Positions 61,611 to 64,000 of a stretch of 64,000 nt of DNA are shown here, in pieces. The stretch's first letter is position 1. Each line of letters starts with the position of its first letter. A program made the position numbers and the translations under genes. The stretch spans positions 34,651,370 through 34,715,369 of the forward strand of contig CM057156.1 of assembly GCA_029962745.1 (NCBI GenBank), in the 5' to 3' direction. Under the pieces are notes generated by a model. That model was not told the origin of the DNA. It worked only from the letters and a program-made list of their open reading frames with translations, and did not search any database. This DNA comes from Echinometra lucunter. Taxonomy: Eukaryota > Echinodermata > Echinoidea > Camarodonta > Echinometridae.

Positions 61611-62737
61611 ACCGAATACAAATTAGGTGGTCTGTCTTTTAATGGCATCGAAATGATGCGACATGTCGCCGATGCACATAAGGTCATTCTTACTCAAAGG
61701 GCTGCTTTTATGTATTTAAGACTGTAATTGAACAAAGTTTTTATTGAGTGACCTTGTTTTGAGATGTTCTAATAAGGTTGAAACAAGATTTTTGCCCACA
61801 TATGACACTAGATCAGCGTGATGTCATTTTGTTTTTGGTTGATTTTTGCAGCACATTACTCATGCCATATTGATTTAGATACAAATGAATTGAAGAAGTA
61901 GGGAAATTACTCGTTGCATCAGAAACTTCTTGATATGTTTTCTTTTGATCTATGTACTTAGCAGATATTTTCAATGCTATTTGTAACATTTTACAAAAAA
62001 ATTATCTTTCTAAAATGCATTTGTGAGGAATTTGCAAAAAAGTTATGACTTACATTGACTTCATTGTAAAAGTTTGTCACATATGCAGAAGCAATTGTTT
62101 GCGCTTTGTGTGAACTGATGTCATTCCACACAGTCGTACATCAACTGGATAATGCTGTGTTTTACGAACACAAATTACACAATCATATTTATATAATCCT
62201 AGTTTGAATCATGTTGAAATTCACAATCTGATCAAGGATGGTTCCACACTCTTTAATGATATCATCAATGAAGTCTTGTTCCATTTATTCATATCAAGCA
62301 AATAATCACAGTTGATGAAGGTGATGGACAAACTATCACTTCCTAGGCAATCTTCCTGTAGCTGTCTTTATGAAGTGAAGCTGAAGAAAGATAGCGTATA
62401 CATCCAGATTGCTGAGGAAGTGATGGTTTGTCTCATTACTGAAACCAAAAGGTGATTATTTGCTTTATACATTTATTCCATGTTGCTTTGCCTCAGCTCA
62501 ACAATTAAATACGCATATACTGGGGAAGCTCATTGTGACATCACGAAAGAAACAAAGAATTTTACTGTGACATCATGCTAGGCGGTCTGCTAGTGATGGA
62601 CTGAATCAGATGAAACAAATTCAGGGAGTTCATGGACTTTCATCGAACAATCCCATTCTATATAATGGTGTTAAAGTTCACATGTTATATGTAGTATTAA
62701 TACAATTATTTTCCATCATTTTATTGATTCTTTGCAG

Positions 62738-62768
62738 TGTACGGAATTTCTCTGGTGCCAAATACTAG
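62738..62768 (+). CDS. HNRNPK: hnRNP K homologue, terminal coding exon L
   Basis: After TTCTTTGCAG the first base completes a Ser codon, then VRNFSGAKY and the stop TAG (62766-62768). It matches the vertebrate C-terminus NSVKQYSGKFF in length and pattern. The last residues are part of, or just after, the KH3 C-terminal helix. With all twelve exons joined, the visible protein is 378 residues plus the missing N-terminus; the human protein is 464, the difference being mainly a shorter KH1-KH2 linker and middle region. Confidence 0.95.
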
Positions 62769-62853
62769 TGAGAGATGTAAGAAGATAGCATCATCATCAC
62801 CCTCAACACCCTGGAAAAATACTCTGCTTCAAAATCAGGCGGTTTTGACATGG

Positions 62854-62859
62854 AATAAA
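62854..62859 (+). promoter_or_regulatory. Candidate polyadenylation signal
   Basis: AATAAA 86 bases after the stop codon is the only canonical signal I see between the stop and the end of the window. Its use would give a 3' UTR of only about 110 bases. A longer 3' UTR using variant signals is possible, because vertebrate HNRNPK 3' UTRs are usually longer. Confidence 0.5.
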
Positions 62860-63185
62860 CTAACTGTTTCTTCTATGTTTTTGTACATTATATATTCACT
62901 AGTCATTCACATGATATTTTGCTTAAGAGTCATATTATTTGTGATTTAAGGGCTGGTTGATATTTGGAATGTGGGCCAGTCACATAAAAAAACCTTCAAT
63001 GAATTTCAACCTTGGTCTGTGTCATGTATGTACATTTGATAATTACATTGGCAGCTTGTATTGATTCTAAATGGTACTCTGCTGTCAGTTTTCATTGGAA
63101 TGTTGATACACCCTTGTATTGTGCAAAGACACCTCTTTCCACATTATTTTAAACTAGAATTTATATTGATATGCTGTGTTATTAT

Positions 63186-63310
63186 ACAAATGATGCATGC
63201 GCATGAGTTCATTATATGATCTATCCGCACTCGAGTTGAGGCTGTCTGCAACAGACTTAACGAGAGTGGATAGATCGTATAATGAACGAATGAAGACATG
63301 CATCATTTGT
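63186..63310. mobile_element. Near-perfect hairpin element downstream of the hnRNP K homologue
   Basis: ACAAATGATGCATG at the left and CATGCATCATTTGT at the right (ending 63310) begin arms that continue through TTCATTATA.GATCTATCC.CACTCGAGTT/AACGAGAGTG to a small apical stem GTCTG-CAA-CAGAC. The whole 125 bases is one long imperfect palindrome with almost no loop. This is typical of a fold-back MITE or a hairpin RNA source. It is downstream of the proximal poly(A) signal and would be in the 3' UTR only if a longer one is used. Confidence 0.7.
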
Positions 63311-64000
63311 TTTATGCAACTACTCTTCTAGATCTTGTTATTTGATAAAATAAGAACAAAATAGATCTATCCCACAAACTTTTTTCTCTACTTACCCCAA
63401 AAGATTCACACAGTCATGGAAGCCGCTATTTGCTTTCTTGTGTGACGTACATCAGCCAAGCTTCCTAGTAGTACGTGCATCAATGTCTTGGCCATATAAG
63501 ACAACAAAAAAGATTGAAAGAAAAAAAAAAATTGTTGTATAGGACTGTAAACTATTGCATGCTTTTCAGAAAAAAAAAATGTGATATAGGCTCAAAAACT
63601 GAATCACACTGACTGCGCCCAACCAATCATTTGATTAGGATCTAGGATTAGGGTTGTATAAAAAAGAAGCATTCATCCTTTGTGTAGATTAAAAAATTAC
63701 CATATTGCCCATGATGTAATATCCAAAACTGCATAGTCAATTTTTTTCCCAAAAAAAAATTCCATTTAATTGATTATGCTAATTTATGCTTGAAATAAGA
63801 TTTTTTTTTTCTCCATCACTAAGTAAAGTTTGAAATATGCTAATTTTTAATTTACATGTAGATACTCTTTGTAGTATTCTTAGCAATGTACTTTAAAAAA
63901 AATCCAGTATCAATATTAGTTTCTTATGTATTTCATTGTTTTTTTACCTTTTGAATTTTATTGTTTTCGATGAAATTTGTTAGCGATACTTCTGTGATCA

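Overview
The window is eukaryotic, not bacterial. It is AT-rich and carries split genes with GT-AG introns, microsatellites, minisatellites, tRNA-derived SINE-like pieces, many short inverted-repeat elements and one assembly gap of exactly 500 N. The only gene I can support is a plus-strand homologue of heterogeneous nuclear ribonucleoprotein K (HNRNPK). The combination of a poly(C)-binding hnRNP K of metazoan layout, dense MITE-like elements, a CR1/L2-like LINE remnant and near-identical tandem blocks suggests a marine invertebrate deuterostome, most likely a sea urchin. That species call is inference and is not proven by the sequence.

Layout. Bases 1-34783 contain no coding exon that I can defend. 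They hold an inverted-repeat element (1641-3071) with a tRNA-like SINE inside it, a GA-rich array (5170-5740), two near-identical blocks of about 6.8 kb (5978-12711 and 13212-20092) separated by the N gap, pyrimidine-rich arrays (20110-20740, 25440-25990), two adjacent palindromic MITE-like elements (22601-22865 and 22871-23526), a CCAAT-rich promoter-like patch ending in a splice donor (26360-26519), a 28-bp minisatellite (27315-27806), a GC-rich inverted-repeat element (29333-30252) and a clean Tc1/mariner-type MITE (33951-34181).

Bases 34784-62768 carry twelve coding exons of the hnRNP K homologue. All joins agree in phase and run to a TAG stop. The visible part encodes 378 residues: a basic N-terminal segment, KH1 (exons at 34784, 42734, 43981 and 45700), KH2 (51228 and 53775), a glycine-rich RGG region (54301), a short linker made of small exons (54982, 57274, 57774), KH3 (57774 and 58569) and a short C-terminal tail (62738). 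The first coding exon, which must supply the start codon and end in phase 1, was not found. The introns hold minisatellites (25-bp, 43-bp and 58-bp units), MITE-like hairpins, a LINE remnant and notable C-rich tracts.

The protein should be a nuclear, shuttling C-rich RNA/DNA-binding factor. I found no clearly new biological system. The best leads are the C-rich, G4-capable tract beside the 44-nt KH1 exon of a gene whose product binds C-rich RNA, the duplicated block that looks like an unmerged haplotype, an intronic TATA promoter candidate sharing a 17-bp sequence with a second intron, and several palindromic elements.
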